Of a DNA stretch of 64,000 bases, positions 18,496 to 27,369 are shown in pieces. Where the stretch lies: the NCBI RefSeq assembly GCF_902859935.1, contig NZ_CADIKI010000001.1, positions 1 to 64,000 of the forward strand. The letters run 5' to 3'. Origin of the DNA: Paraburkholderia fynbosensis (GTDB lineage: Bacteria > Pseudomonadota > Gammaproteobacteria > Burkholderiales > Burkholderiaceae). Both the position numbers and the translations under genes were made by a program. The notes below the pieces were generated by a model that saw only the letters and a program-made list of their open reading frames with translations, was not told the DNA's origin and searched no databases. Positions within the stretch are counted from its first letter, which is position 1. Every line of letters begins with the position of its first letter.

Positions 18496-19917
18496 ATGAA
18501 AACTCTTTTCTTGCAGGCTCCGTCATTCGACGGCTTCGACGGCGGCGCAGGTTCGCGCTACCAGGCCAAACGTGAGGTCAAGTCGTTCTGGTATCCCACC
18601 TGGCTTGCCCAGCCAGCCGCTCTGATTCCCGACAGCCGCGTCTTCGATGCCACCGCGAATGGCGCCTCCGTGGACGAGACGCTCGACGTCGCCCAGCAAT
18701 ACGATCTCGTCATCATCCACACCAGCACACCTTCGTTTCCCACCGACGCGCTCTTCGCGCAGCATCTCAAGGAACGCAAGCCGTCGATCCTGATCGGCAT
18801 GGTCGGCGCGAAGGTGGCGGTCGATCCGCACAATTCGCTTACCGCGACCGAGGCGATCGACTTCGTCGGCCGCGAAGAATTCGATTTCACCTGCAAGGAA
18901 GTCGCCGAAGGCGTGCCGTTCGCGCAGATCAAGGGCTTGAGCTATCGCGCGGCGGACGGTTCGATCGAGCATAACGAAGCGCGTCCGATTCTCGAGAACA
19001 TGGACGAGCTGCCGTTCGTCGCGCCGGTCTACAAGCGCGATCTGAAGATCGAAAACTACTTCAACGGCTACCTGAAGCATCCGTACGTCTCGCTCTACAC
19101 CGGCCGCGGCTGCCGCTCGCGGTGCACGTTCTGCCTGTGGCCGCACACGGTCGGCGGCCATCGCTACCGGGTGCGCTCGGCCGAGCACGTGCTCGAGGAA
19201 GTGAAATGGATTCGCGACAACATGCCCGAAGTCAAGGAGATCATGTTCGACGACGACACCTTCACCGACTTCAGGCCGCGCGCCGAGGAAATTGCGCGGG
19301 GCATGGGCAAGCTGGGCGTGACGTGGTCATGCAACGCGAAGGCCAACGTGCCGTACGAGACGCTGAAGATCATGAGGGAGAACGGCCTGCGCCTGTTGCT
19401 CGTCGGCTATGAATCCGGCGACGACCAGATCCTCGTGAACGTGAAGAAGGGCTTGCGCACGGACATGGCGCGGCGCTTTGCGAAAGACTGCCGAGCGCTC
19501 GGCATCAAGGTTCACGGCACCTTCATTCTGGGCTTGCCGGGCGAGACGCCGGAAACGATCCGCAAGACCATCGAGTACGCGAAAGAGGTCAATCCGCTGA
19601 CGATCCAGGTGTCGCTCGCAGCGCCCTATCCCGGCACCGTGCTCTATGACCAGGCGGTCGAGAACGGCTGGCTCGCGGAGAACAAGGTCATCAATCTCGT
19701 CAGCAAGGAAGGCGTGCAACTGGCGGCAATCGGCTATCCGCACCTGTCGCGCGACGAGATGTATCACCAGCTCGAAAACTTCTACAAGCGCTTCTATTTC
19801 CGCCCGTCGAAAATCTGGGAAATCCTGCGCGAGATGTTTACCAGCTGGGACATGATGAAACGGCGCTTGCGTGAAGGCGTCGAATTCTTCCGTTTCCTGC
19901 GTGCCCATCAGGCGTGA
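18496..19917 (+). CDS. hpnJ: Hopanoid biosynthesis radical SAM protein HpnJ
   Basis: A 473-residue protein with an N-terminal B12-binding-like domain and a radical SAM domain. Its iron-sulfur cysteines are Cys206, Cys210 and Cys213 in G-R-G-C-R-S-R-C-T-F-C. A long C-terminal region ends R-F-L-R-A-H-Q-A. HpnJ is required to make bacteriohopanetetrol cyclitol ether, probably by ring contraction of the glucosamine sugar. It is followed by hpnI with a GTGA overlap. A response-regulator-like site lies upstream. Confidence 0.93.
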   Translation: MKTLFLQAPSFDGFDGGAGSRYQAKREVKSFWYPTWLAQPAALIPDSRVFDATANGASVDETLDVAQQYDLVIIHTSTPSFPTDALFAQHLKERKPSILIGMVGAKVAVDPHNSLTATEAIDFVGREEFDFTCKEVAEGVPFAQIKGLSYRAADGSIEHNEARPILENMDELPFVAPVYKRDLKIENYFNGYLKHPYVSLYTGRGCRSRCTFCLWPHTVGGHRYRVRSAEHVLEEVKWIRDNMPEVKEIMFDDDTFTDFRPRAEEIARGMGKLGVTWSCNAKANVPYETLKIMRENGLRLLLVGYESGDDQILVNVKKGLRTDMARRFAKDCRALGIKVHGTFILGLPGETPETIRKTIEYAKEVNPLTIQVSLAAPYPGTVLYDQAVENGWLAENKVINLVSKEGVQLAAIGYPHLSRDEMYHQLENFYKRFYFRPSKIWEILREMFTSWDMMKRRLREGVEFFRFLRAHQA

Positions 19918-21074
19918 ACGCCACACACCTGCTCGCCGTCACGCTAGCCTACGCGTGTGCGGCGGCGGCTGTGTTCGGCATCGGCTACACGGTGCTGGCC
20001 GGCATGCTGATCGGGCGCTTCTTCGCCCGGCCGGTGTCCACGCCGACCAGCTTTCCGCCGGTAACGATCGTCAAACCGCTGCACGGCAACGAGCGGGCGC
20101 TGCTCGCCAATCTGTCGAGCTTCTGCGAGCAGGATTATCCGGGGCCCATGCAATTCGTATTCGGCGTGCACGACGCGAACGACCCCGCGCTTCAAGCCGT
20201 TGAGGAACTGCGGCGGCTGCATCCCGAGGCCGACATCACGGTGGTCGCCGATGCGCGTCTGTACGGCCCAAACCGCAAGATCAGCAACATCATCAACATG
20301 ATGCCGCAGGCGAGGCACGACGTGCTGGTGTTTGCCGACAGCGACGTGAGCGTTGCGCGCGACTATCTGCGCAACGTCGTGGGCGAACTGCAGAAGCCGG
20401 ACGTGGGGCTCGTCACCTGCGCGTATCTCGGACAACCCGACCCGGGCTTCTGGCCGCGGCTGTCGGTCAAGGCCACCAACTACCAGTTCCTGCCTAGCGT
20501 GGTGATCGGGCTCGCAGTCGGACTCGCACGGCCGTGCTTCGGCCAGACCATCGTGATGCGGCGCGACACGTTCGACAAGATCGGCGGCTTCACGCCGTTC
20601 GTGCGGCATCTCGCCGAGGACCACGCGATTGGCGAAGCGGTGCGCATGATCGGCGAGAAAGTCGTGATTCCGCCGTTTCCGATTTCGCATGCGTGCGTCG
20701 AATCGAGCGCGGCGCAGCTGATCGCGCATGAACTGCGCTGGAGCCGCACGATTCGCTATATCGATCCGCCCGGTCATCTGGGCTCCGCGCTGATTCATCC
20801 GCTGCCGTTCGCGCTGCTGGCGGTTGCGTTTTCGGGCGGCGCGATCTGGGCATGGCCGCTCGCCTTCATCGCGGTGTGCGCGCGGCTCGCGCTGCAACTG
20901 CTCACCGACCGTGCGTTGCGGCTGCGCCCGCGCGACCTCTGGCTGCTGCCGTTATGGGATATCGTATCGTTTGTGATTTTCATTGCGAGCTTTCGGTCAT
21001 CGCGCGTGATCTGGCGGGGCTTCAGCTTCAAGGTGGACGGCGACGGCCTGTTGTCGGCGACACAGGACGAGTGA
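19914..21074 (+). CDS. hpnI: Hopanoid biosynthesis glycosyltransferase HpnI
   Basis: A 386-residue GT2/GT21-type glycosyltransferase (ceramide-glucosyltransferase-like) with an N-terminal membrane helix, D-S-D-V-S-V as the metal-binding D-x-D at about residues 142-144, an L-A-E-D-H-A catalytic-base region, E-L-R-W-S-R-T-I-R in place of the Q-x-x-R-W motif, and C-terminal membrane helices. HpnI transfers N-acetylglucosamine to bacteriohopanetetrol. GTG 19914 overlaps the hpnJ stop, so the two are translationally coupled. A paralogue is found at 25118-26437. Confidence 0.92.
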   Translation: MNATHLLAVTLAYACAAAAVFGIGYTVLAGMLIGRFFARPVSTPTSFPPVTIVKPLHGNERALLANLSSFCEQDYPGPMQFVFGVHDANDPALQAVEELRRLHPEADITVVADARLYGPNRKISNIINMMPQARHDVLVFADSDVSVARDYLRNVVGELQKPDVGLVTCAYLGQPDPGFWPRLSVKATNYQFLPSVVIGLAVGLARPCFGQTIVMRRDTFDKIGGFTPFVRHLAEDHAIGEAVRMIGEKVVIPPFPISHACVESSAAQLIAHELRWSRTIRYIDPPGHLGSALIHPLPFALLAVAFSGGAIWAWPLAFIAVCARLALQLLTDRALRLRPRDLWLLPLWDIVSFVIFIASFRSSRVIWRGFSFKVDGDGLLSATQDE

Positions 21075-21223
21075 TGGATGAACGGCAAGGCAGGGCGGTC
21101 ATGATGGATGGGCTTTTCGAACCGCGCGAAGCGGACTGTGCGGCTGCATGCGCGGCGAGTGGCGCCGTAGCCGCAGCGCAATTGATCGCGCCGACGTTGC
21201 GCGCACGCGAGGTGTGCGCGTGA
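21074..21223 (+). CDS. Putative 49-residue protein bridging hpnI and hpnL
   Basis: A short frame whose ATG overlaps the hpnI stop (TGATG at 21072-21076) and whose TGA overlaps the hpnL ATG (TGATG at 21221-21225). It contains M-D-E-R-Q-G-R and an Ala/Cys-rich A-D-C-A-A-A-C-A-A-S-G-A-V-A-A-A-Q segment. The exact double overlap fits translational coupling across an otherwise 148-base gap. It could also be chance in GC-rich DNA. No family recognised. Confidence 0.35.
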   Translation: MDERQGRAVMMDGLFEPREADCAAACAASGAVAAAQLIAPTLRAREVCA

Positions 21224-22269
21224 TGAAGCACTTCGGCCGCGCCGCCGCGCTAGTCGGCTTGTTACTGTCGCTATGGCTCGTGTGGCGCGACAATCCCGGC
21301 GCCGTCCTCGGCGCACTGCGGGGCGCGGGCGCCGGTCTCGTACTGGCGGCGCTCGTGCACCTGTTGCCGATGCTGGCCAACGCCTGCAGCTGGCGCTCGC
21401 TGATTCGCGGCGCGCAACAGCCGAGCGTGCTCCAGATGCTGCACCTCGTGTGGGTGCGCGAATCGATCAACAGCATGCTGCCGGTCGCGCGCATCGGCGG
21501 CGAAGTCGTCGCGTTTCGCATGCTCCGGGGCTGGGACACGCGGGCGTCGACGGCAGTCGGCAGCATCGTCGTCGACATGCAGCTCACGGTGATCAGCCAG
21601 TTGCTGTTCACGATGGTCGGCATCGGGTTCCTGTTCGCGCACGCGCAGTCCGATACGCTGCGCCTCGCGGGGCAACTCGCATGGGGCGTGGTGGTGCTCG
21701 CGCCGCTGCTGCTGCTGTTCGCGCTCGTGCAGCATGCAAATCCGTTCGCGCGCATCACGCGCGTGCTCAACCGGATGACGAGCGGCAAGCTCGCGGCGCT
21801 GGTCGGCCAGTCCGCGCAGATCGATCAGTCGATCAAGCTGATCTGGCGCCGGCGCGCAGTGGTGCTGCGCTATCTGTTCGTCTGGCAAGTGCTGCAATCC
21901 TTGATGACGGCACTCGAAATCTGGCTCGCGCTGTATTTCCTCGGCGTGCGGATCACGTTCGTCGAAGCGATCGTGATCGAATCGCTGATTCAGGCAATCA
22001 GCAGCGCGGCATTCTTCGTGCCGGGCGGCCTGGGCGTACAGGAAGGCGGCTTTATTCTGATCGGCGGCGCGCTCGGGCTCGATCCGTCCACCTGTCTGGC
22101 ATTGGCCGCCGCGCGGCGGATTCGCGACGTGCTGATATTCGTGCCAGGGCTGATCGCGTGGCAGTTCGCCGAGTCGCCGGCGCGCGCAAACGCGCTGGCG
22201 AAACAACAGGGAGCGCGCGCGGAACGGCGCGAGCCGCGTTCCGCTGTGACAGAGAGTGGCCGGCGTTAG
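21223..22269 (+). CDS. hpnL: Hopanoid-associated membrane protein HpnL
   Basis: A 348-residue integral membrane protein of the lysylphosphatidylglycerol-synthase transmembrane (UPF0104) superfamily. It has about eight hydrophobic helices and the signature V-P-G-G-L-G-V-Q-E-G-G near residue 266. HpnL is a conserved member of hopanoid clusters; its exact role (lipid modification or transport) is not settled. ATG 21223 was chosen; GTG 21220 directly before is an alternative. It is last of the hpnJ-hpnI-hpnL run and convergent with the histidine kinase. Confidence 0.9.
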   Translation: MKHFGRAAALVGLLLSLWLVWRDNPGAVLGALRGAGAGLVLAALVHLLPMLANACSWRSLIRGAQQPSVLQMLHLVWVRESINSMLPVARIGGEVVAFRMLRGWDTRASTAVGSIVVDMQLTVISQLLFTMVGIGFLFAHAQSDTLRLAGQLAWGVVVLAPLLLLFALVQHANPFARITRVLNRMTSGKLAALVGQSAQIDQSIKLIWRRRAVVLRYLFVWQVLQSLMTALEIWLALYFLGVRITFVEAIVIESLIQAISSAAFFVPGGLGVQEGGFILIGGALGLDPSTCLALAAARRIRDVLIFVPGLIAWQFAESPARANALAKQQGARAERREPRSAVTESGRR

Positions 22270-22339
22270 GCGCTGGGCGAGGCCAGCCGAGCCGGCGCAA
22301 GGTCTTTGAAAAAAAAGACGGGGCCGGCGCGCAGCCGCG

Positions 22340-23758
22340 TCAGTGCGCGTGTGCCTGCTCCTGGTCCTGCACATGGGCCGGAAACGACACCTCCGCCTTC
22401 AGACCCCGTCCGCCGGTGCCCGCGGCCAGATTCAGCCGCGCGCCGAAATGTCCGGCGATCCGCGCGGCGATCGACAATCCCAAACCGCTGCCGGAAGCTG
22501 TGTTGCCCGTCGCGCGAAAGAAGCGATGGGTCAGGCGGGCGAGGTCGTCCGGCGCAACACCGGGGCCGTCGTCGCACACGCTGATCCGCACGCGGTCGCC
22601 GGCCTGGCTGACCGCGACTTCGACGCTGCCGCCGCTGCGCCCGTACTTGATCGCGTTATCGAGCAGATTGTCGAGCAGGATGCCGACCAGTACCGGCTCC
22701 GCGTCGATCTCGGCGTGCGTGTCGCCGCTCAGCGTCACCCGGATGTTCTTCTGCTGCGCGTTGAGTTCGTTCGCGCGCAGCGTGTTCTTCGCCACCGTCG
22801 CGGGCTTGAGCGGCGCCGTCGACAATTTTTCGTGCGCGTCGAGCCGCGCGAGCAGCAGCAGTTGTTCCGCGAGCCGTGCGCTGCGATCCACGCCTTGCAC
22901 GACGCGCTCCATGGCGAGCCGCTGCAATGCGGCGTCAGGCTCGGCCAGCGCGACTTGCGCCTGCACCTTGATCGCGGCGAGCGGCGTTTTCAGTTCATGG
23001 GCGGCGTCGGCGGTGAACGCGCGCTCACGCTCCAGCGAGTTCTGCAAACGCGACAGCATCAGATTGATCGCGTCGACGAGCGGCCGCACTTCGAGCGGGG
23101 CACAACCGATATCGACCGGCTCCATCCGGTTGACGTCGCGCGAGCGAATCGCGCCCGACAGCACCTTCAGCGGCGCCAGACTCCAGCCGATGCTGAACCA
23201 CACCAGCAGCGCCAGCACCGGCAATGCGATCAGCGTGGGACGCGCGACGCGGCTCGCGACGCCGCTCACCAGGTCGCTGCGCGTATTGGCCGGTTCGAAC
23301 ACGCGCACGGTGTGGCCGAGCGTGGTGTCGCGCAGCGTGAACGAGTGATACCGCTCGCCGCCGAGCGTGATGTCGCGCGCGCCGCTGACCGACGGCGCCG
23401 GCAGGTCCCATGCGCCGAGCGCACGTAATTGGGGGCTGCCCGCGAGCACGTCGCCATTTGCGCCGCGCACCTGGAAGAGGGCGTCGCGCGGCAGGGTGTC
23501 GTCATCGTCGAGATCGCTGGCGCCGGGGTCGCCGCCTTTTTCTTCTTCGCGCACGTCGATGCGTGCGTTGGCGAGCGTGGTCAGGTTGCGTGGGTCGAGG
23601 AGCGCGAGAATCTGCGCGAGTTCCGCAAGACGCGCATCTTCCCATTCGCCGACCTCACGCGTGGCCTGACGATAACTCGACACCAGCGCGATGCCCCAGA
23701 TCAACACGATGCTGGCGAGCACCAACAACACGAGGCGCCGGCGAATCGACGCGCCCAT
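22340..23758 (-). CDS. Sensor histidine kinase, QseC/TctE type
   Basis: A 472-residue two-component kinase. TM1 is at about residues 9-27, a periplasmic sensor of some 145 residues contains an acidic patch (D-L-D-D-D-D-T), TM2 is near 173-192, HAMP follows, and phospho-acceptor His254 lies in D-A-A-H-E-L-K-T-P. The ATPase has D-N-L-L-D-N-A-I-K-Y and G-S-G-L-G-L-S-I. Its ATG overlaps the stop of the response regulator (TGATG). The acidic sensor patch resembles cation-sensing kinases (PmrB, QseC), but the signal is unknown. Confidence 0.92.
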   Translation of the reverse strand: MGASIRRRLVLLVLASIVLIWGIALVSSYRQATREVGEWEDARLAELAQILALLDPRNLTTLANARIDVREEEKGGDPGASDLDDDDTLPRDALFQVRGANGDVLAGSPQLRALGAWDLPAPSVSGARDITLGGERYHSFTLRDTTLGHTVRVFEPANTRSDLVSGVASRVARPTLIALPVLALLVWFSIGWSLAPLKVLSGAIRSRDVNRMEPVDIGCAPLEVRPLVDAINLMLSRLQNSLERERAFTADAAHELKTPLAAIKVQAQVALAEPDAALQRLAMERVVQGVDRSARLAEQLLLLARLDAHEKLSTAPLKPATVAKNTLRANELNAQQKNIRVTLSGDTHAEIDAEPVLVGILLDNLLDNAIKYGRSGGSVEVAVSQAGDRVRISVCDDGPGVAPDDLARLTHRFFRATGNTASGSGLGLSIAARIAGHFGARLNLAAGTGGRGLKAEVSFPAHVQDQEQAHAH

Positions 23759-24417
23759 CACGCTTTCTCCACCACGTAGCCGATATTGCGCACGGTCTTG
23801 ATCAGCCCCGCGCCGAGTTTCTTGCGCAGGTTCGAGACGTGCACCTCGATCGCGTTGCTTTCGATTTCCTCCTGCCAGCCGTACAGGCTTTCTTCGAGTT
23901 GCGAGCGCGATTGCGGAATGTCCTGATGGGTCAGCAACTGCAACAGGATCGCCCATTCGCGCGACGTGAGCGGCACGCGCGTCGCGCCCACTTCAACCGT
24001 CTGCGCGACCGGATTGACCGTCAGGTCCTGATAGCGGATCAGCTCGACACTGCGGCCTTGCGCGCGGCGCAGCAGAGCGCGGCAACGCGCGATCAGTTCG
24101 GTCAGGTCGAAGGGCTTGCCGAGGTAGTCGTCCGCGCCGGCTTCGAGACCGCCGACGCGCTCGGCCACCGTGCCTTTCGCGGTCAGCACCAGCACCGGCA
24201 CGTCCTTGCCGGTGTCGCGCAGGCGCTTGAGCAGTTCCATACCGGAGACGCGCGGCAAGCCGAGATCGAGCACCACCAGCGCATACGCGGTGGTGTCGAG
24301 CGCGAGGCCGGCCTTGTGGCCGTCGCGTGCCCAATCGACGGTGAAGCCCGCTTGCCGCAAGCCGGCTTCGACGCCGTAGCCGATCAGATCGTCGTCTTCT
24401 ACGAGGAGTATGCGCAT
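23758..24417 (-). CDS. OmpR-family response regulator, QseB type
   Basis: A 219-residue regulator: receiver domain with phospho-acceptor Asp51 (L-V-V-L-D-L-G-L-P) and the conserved Lys in G-K-P-F, then a winged-helix DNA-binding domain (S-N-A-I-E-V-H-V-S-N-L-R-K-K-L, N-I-G-Y-V-V). It is co-transcribed with its kinase, whose start overlaps its stop. A CTTAAG-N5-CTTCAG box 122 bp upstream suggests autoregulation; the same core occurs before hpnJ, so it may control the hopanoid genes (inference). Confidence 0.93.
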   Translation of the reverse strand: MRILLVEDDDLIGYGVEAGLRQAGFTVDWARDGHKAGLALDTTAYALVVLDLGLPRVSGMELLKRLRDTGKDVPVLVLTAKGTVAERVGGLEAGADDYLGKPFDLTELIARCRALLRRAQGRSVELIRYQDLTVNPVAQTVEVGATRVPLTSREWAILLQLLTHQDIPQSRSQLEESLYGWQEEIESNAIEVHVSNLRKKLGAGLIKTVRNIGYVVEKA

Positions 24418-24753
24418 GGTGGGAAATGTCCGTTTCGAATGTGTATTGCGTGACGGCAGGCGTTTTCATGTAAGCGCCGCGCGTGCATCCGCAGTTTAAC
24501 CAGCCTCTTCGTCAGAGTGCCTTTATACCGCGCTCATGCTTAAGGTTTCCTTCAGTTCGAATGGATAGTATCGCCCCTCAACCACCCGGTTCGCGAGGCG
24601 ATGACGAATACGTGATGCGCTTTTTTCAACCGCGCTTCTCACACGTTTGTCAGCCATTTGCAACTTGATCGTAAGGACATCGATGGAATATTTTCAGCGA
24701 TGTCCATGCCGACAAATTCCGCCGTGTGTTTCTTCGCGTCACGAGGCCAAGTC
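24418..24753. promoter_or_regulatory. Divergent promoter region with QseB/PmrA-like box
   Basis: The 336 bases between the response regulator and the + strand membrane-protein gene contain CTTAAG-GTTTC-CTTCAG at 24539-24555, a PmrA/QseB-type direct repeat with 11-bp period. It shares 13 identical bases with the site upstream of hpnJ. A 61-codon frame at 24483-24668 has no supporting signals and was not called. Confidence 0.6.
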
Positions 24754-25104
24754 ATGAAACCACTCGCCGTCGACATGTTGCGCGCTCATCTGCTGGTCGC
24801 CTCGCTCACGGCCATGGCCGCCGAGGCGATCGTCTGCGTTGCACTGCTGGTGTTGCCCGTGTCGCAGCATTTCTTCGGCTCCGCTTCGTTCCGGCTGCTC
24901 GCGATTGCGGTGATCGTCGGCGGCGTGGTCGTGACGCGCGAATTTGCGCAGGCCGCGTTCGAGGTTGCGGTCGGAAGCCATCACACGATGCCGGCTGAGC
25001 GCAGCGAGCGGCCGGTCGAGATCGCGCCGAATTGTCCGCGGCGCTGGCTCGTCATTCTTCATCTGCGGCTGACCGGCCAACCGTTCGTGCTGGCCGCGCA
25101 CTGA
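24754..25104 (+). CDS. Small membrane protein of the hopanoid region
   Basis: A 116-residue protein with two hydrophobic segments (about residues 15-32 and 44-60), then a polar middle and a C-terminal L-V-I-L-H-L-R-L-T-G-Q. ATG 24754 follows an ACGAGG-like ribosome binding site. It lies 13 bp before the second HpnI-like glycosyltransferase on the same strand, so a common transcript with it and hpnK is likely. No family recognised. Confidence 0.65.
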   Translation: MKPLAVDMLRAHLLVASLTAMAAEAIVCVALLVLPVSQHFFGSASFRLLAIAVIVGGVVVTREFAQAAFEVAVGSHHTMPAERSERPVEIAPNCPRRWLVILHLRLTGQPFVLAAH

Positions 25105-25117
25105 CGGAAGCCGGGCT

Positions 25118-26437
25118 ATGGCGGCGCTCGCATGGACCGTATGCCAATGGATTCTGGCGGCAGGCTGCATGGGCGCCGCGTTCTACGCGATGACCGCCGT
25201 GGCGGCGACGCGGTTTCGCGGCACGAGCCGTCACGCTTCGGTCCATCGAGAGAACCCCTCTGATTTTCGCGCGGCCGCCGTCAGCGCGCCGCAATCGGGA
25301 CAAGCAACGCAATCACCGCAGCTGCCGCATCCATTCGGGCAGGTTGGCGTCAGCGTGCTAAAACCGCTGTGTGGCGCCGAGCCGCGTCTGTACGAAAACC
25401 TGCGAACCTTCTGCGAGCAACGTCACGGGCATTTTCAACTGGTGCTCGGCGTGTCGTCGCCGCGCGACCCCGCGATTGCGGTGGCGCGCCGTTTGCAAGC
25501 CGCCTATCCGGCGCACGACATCGAACTGGCAATCGACACGCGCGTGCATGGCAGCAATCTCAAGGTCAGCAATCTGATCAATATGGTGGGGCGAGCCCGC
25601 TACGACGTGATCGTGATTGCCGACAGCGATATTGCCGTCTCAGCTGACTATCTCGACAGCGTCGCCGCGCCGCTCGCTGATCCACGCGTGGGTGTCGTCA
25701 CGTGCCTGTACGTCGCGCGAGGCGTCGGCGGATTCTGGCCGCGCGTGGGTGCGCTCTTCATCAATGAGTGGTTCGCGCCGTCGGTGCGCGTCGCGCACGC
25801 GATCGGTTCGCGCCGCTTCGGTTTCGGCGCGACTCTTGCGTTGCGTCGGGCGACGCTCGAACGCATCGGCGGCTTCGACGCGCTGAAAAACTGTCTCGCG
25901 GATGATTACTGGCTCGCCGAACACGTGCGCGCGCTGGGCTTGCAAACGGTGCTCTCGCGCGTGATGGTGGCCACCGACGTGATCGAGCCGACCTTCGGCG
26001 AGCTATGGCAACGTGAAACCCGCTGGTTGCGCACCATTCGCTCGGTGAATCCGTGGGGTTTCGCCTCGTTGGCGATCACGTTCGCAACGCCGTGGCTGCT
26101 GGTTGGCGCGTGGCTGAGCGTGTCTCTTGCGACGTGCGCGGCCCACGGCGCGCACAGCGCGGTCGCACTGGCGAGCGCCGCCGCCACGGCGGCCGGGTTC
26201 GGCGCGCGCGTGCTGCTGCATTTGCGCGCCGCGCGGCACGAGCAGACGTTCTGGCGGGATCTGCCGCTCGTGCCGCTACGCGATACGTTGCTGGCGTTGC
26301 AATGGTGCGCCGCCGCGTTCGGCTCGCACGTGACCTGGCGCGGCGTGCGCGTACCGCTCGGCACGTCGGCTGCGGCGCCGGCGTCCAGCGGGCGCCTGAA
26401 CGTGATGGATGCGATGGAGGTGTCCGATGGCGGCTAG
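25118..26437 (+). CDS. HpnI-like glycosyltransferase (ceramide-glucosyltransferase family)
   Basis: A 439-residue membrane glycosyltransferase with the same plan as HpnI at 19914: N-terminal helix, V-S-V-L-K-P-L-C-G, the D-S-D metal motif in V-I-A-D-S-D-I-A-V (about residue 170), L-A-D-D-Y-W-L as catalytic base, E-T-R-W-L-R-T-I-R, and C-terminal helices. It differs by a variable loop of about 45 residues before the catalytic domain. It is coupled to hpnK by overlap, so it probably acts in hopanoid glycosylation, either as the true HpnI or with another sugar. Two such genes in one region are unusual. Confidence 0.85.
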   Translation: MAALAWTVCQWILAAGCMGAAFYAMTAVAATRFRGTSRHASVHRENPSDFRAAAVSAPQSGQATQSPQLPHPFGQVGVSVLKPLCGAEPRLYENLRTFCEQRHGHFQLVLGVSSPRDPAIAVARRLQAAYPAHDIELAIDTRVHGSNLKVSNLINMVGRARYDVIVIADSDIAVSADYLDSVAAPLADPRVGVVTCLYVARGVGGFWPRVGALFINEWFAPSVRVAHAIGSRRFGFGATLALRRATLERIGGFDALKNCLADDYWLAEHVRALGLQTVLSRVMVATDVIEPTFGELWQRETRWLRTIRSVNPWGFASLAITFATPWLLVGAWLSVSLATCAAHGAHSAVALASAAATAAGFGARVLLHLRAARHEQTFWRDLPLVPLRDTLLALQWCAAAFGSHVTWRGVRVPLGTSAAAPASSGRLNVMDAMEVSDGG

Positions 26438-27257
26438 GCCACGCGGGCTGATCATCACGGCCGACGATTTCGGCCTGCATCCGCGCGTGAATCTGGCGGT
26501 CGAGCGCGCGCATCGCGACGGCGTGTTGAGCGCGGCGAGCCTGATGATCGGCGCGCCGTCCGCAAGCGATGCCGTGGCGCGCGCCCGCGCGTTGCCGCGA
26601 CTGCGGGTCGGTCTGCACCTGGTGCTCGCCGACGGTGCCGCGCTGCTGCCGCGCGCGCAGATTCGCGCGTTGCTCGACGAGCATGGCCGCTTCGGCGACA
26701 ACATGGTGCGCGACGGCATGCGCTTTTTCTTCCTGCCACAAGTGCGCCGGCAACTCGCGCGCGAAATCCGCGCGCAGTTCGACGCCTTCGCGCAAACCGG
26801 GCTGACGCTCGATCACGTGAACACGCACAAGCATTTTCATCTGCACCCGACGGTGCTCGGGTTGATCCTCGCGATCGGCCGCGAGTACGGCATGAAGGCG
26901 ATGCGCCTGCCGTTCGAAGCGAATGCGCCGCTGTGGCTGAAGCCGTGGCTCGCGCAAATGAGGGCGCGCCTCGATCGCGCGGGGATCGTGCACAACGACT
27001 ACGTGCTCGGGATCGCCGGCAGCGGACGGATGGACGAAGCGGCGTGGCTCGCGGCGTTGAGCGCACTGCCGCATGGCGTCGGCGAGATCTATTGCCATCC
27101 CGCGCTGGCGGGCGAATTGCCGTTGAGTGACGGCATGCGCGACTACCGACATGCCGATGAATTGCAGGCGCTGCTCTCGCCGAAGGTGGCCGCCGCTATT
27201 CGCGCGTCGGGCGCGCGGGTCGGCGGATTTGCGGACGTGCTGGCGCAGCGCATGTGA
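26427..27257 (+). CDS. hpnK: Hopanoid biosynthesis deacetylase HpnK (YdjC family)
   Basis: A 276-residue YdjC/ChbG-family carbohydrate deacetylase. The metal-site motif T-A-D-D-F-G is at residues 11-16, G-L-H-L-V-L near 63, and H-V-N-T-H-K-H-F-H near 126. HpnK removes the acetyl group from N-acetylglucosaminyl-bacteriohopanetetrol made by HpnI, giving the glucosamine that HpnJ then uses. ATG 26427 overlaps the end of the preceding glycosyltransferase and is preceded by GGAGG. The gene converges with the RND efflux operon. Confidence 0.92.
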   Translation: MAARPRGLIITADDFGLHPRVNLAVERAHRDGVLSAASLMIGAPSASDAVARARALPRLRVGLHLVLADGAALLPRAQIRALLDEHGRFGDNMVRDGMRFFFLPQVRRQLAREIRAQFDAFAQTGLTLDHVNTHKHFHLHPTVLGLILAIGREYGMKAMRLPFEANAPLWLKPWLAQMRARLDRAGIVHNDYVLGIAGSGRMDEAAWLAALSALPHGVGEIYCHPALAGELPLSDGMRDYRHADELQALLSPKVAAAIRASGARVGGFADVLAQRM

Positions 27258-27282
27258 TGGCGGGGTGTTTGACTGCGGGCGC

Positions 27283-27312
27283 GTACGTCCACGAGACCGG
27301 CCGTGGACGTAC
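27283..27312. terminator. Perfect hairpin between convergent hpnK and RND genes
   Basis: GTACGTCCACG (27283-27293) pairs perfectly with CGTGGACGTAC (27302-27312) around an 8-base loop, 25 bases after the hpnK stop and 58 bases after the RND gene's stop. Probably a bidirectional transcript end, although no T-run is present. Confidence 0.6.
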
Positions 27313-27369
27313 CAACAATGATGCGCGCACGCGTACTCGCGGACTCGCGCGCACGGCGAAAGCTGCGCG

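Noticed and set aside
24483..24668. A 61-codon frame in the divergent region of the response regulator
   Set aside because: It runs through the regulator box, lacks a ribosome binding site and has no ordered features.
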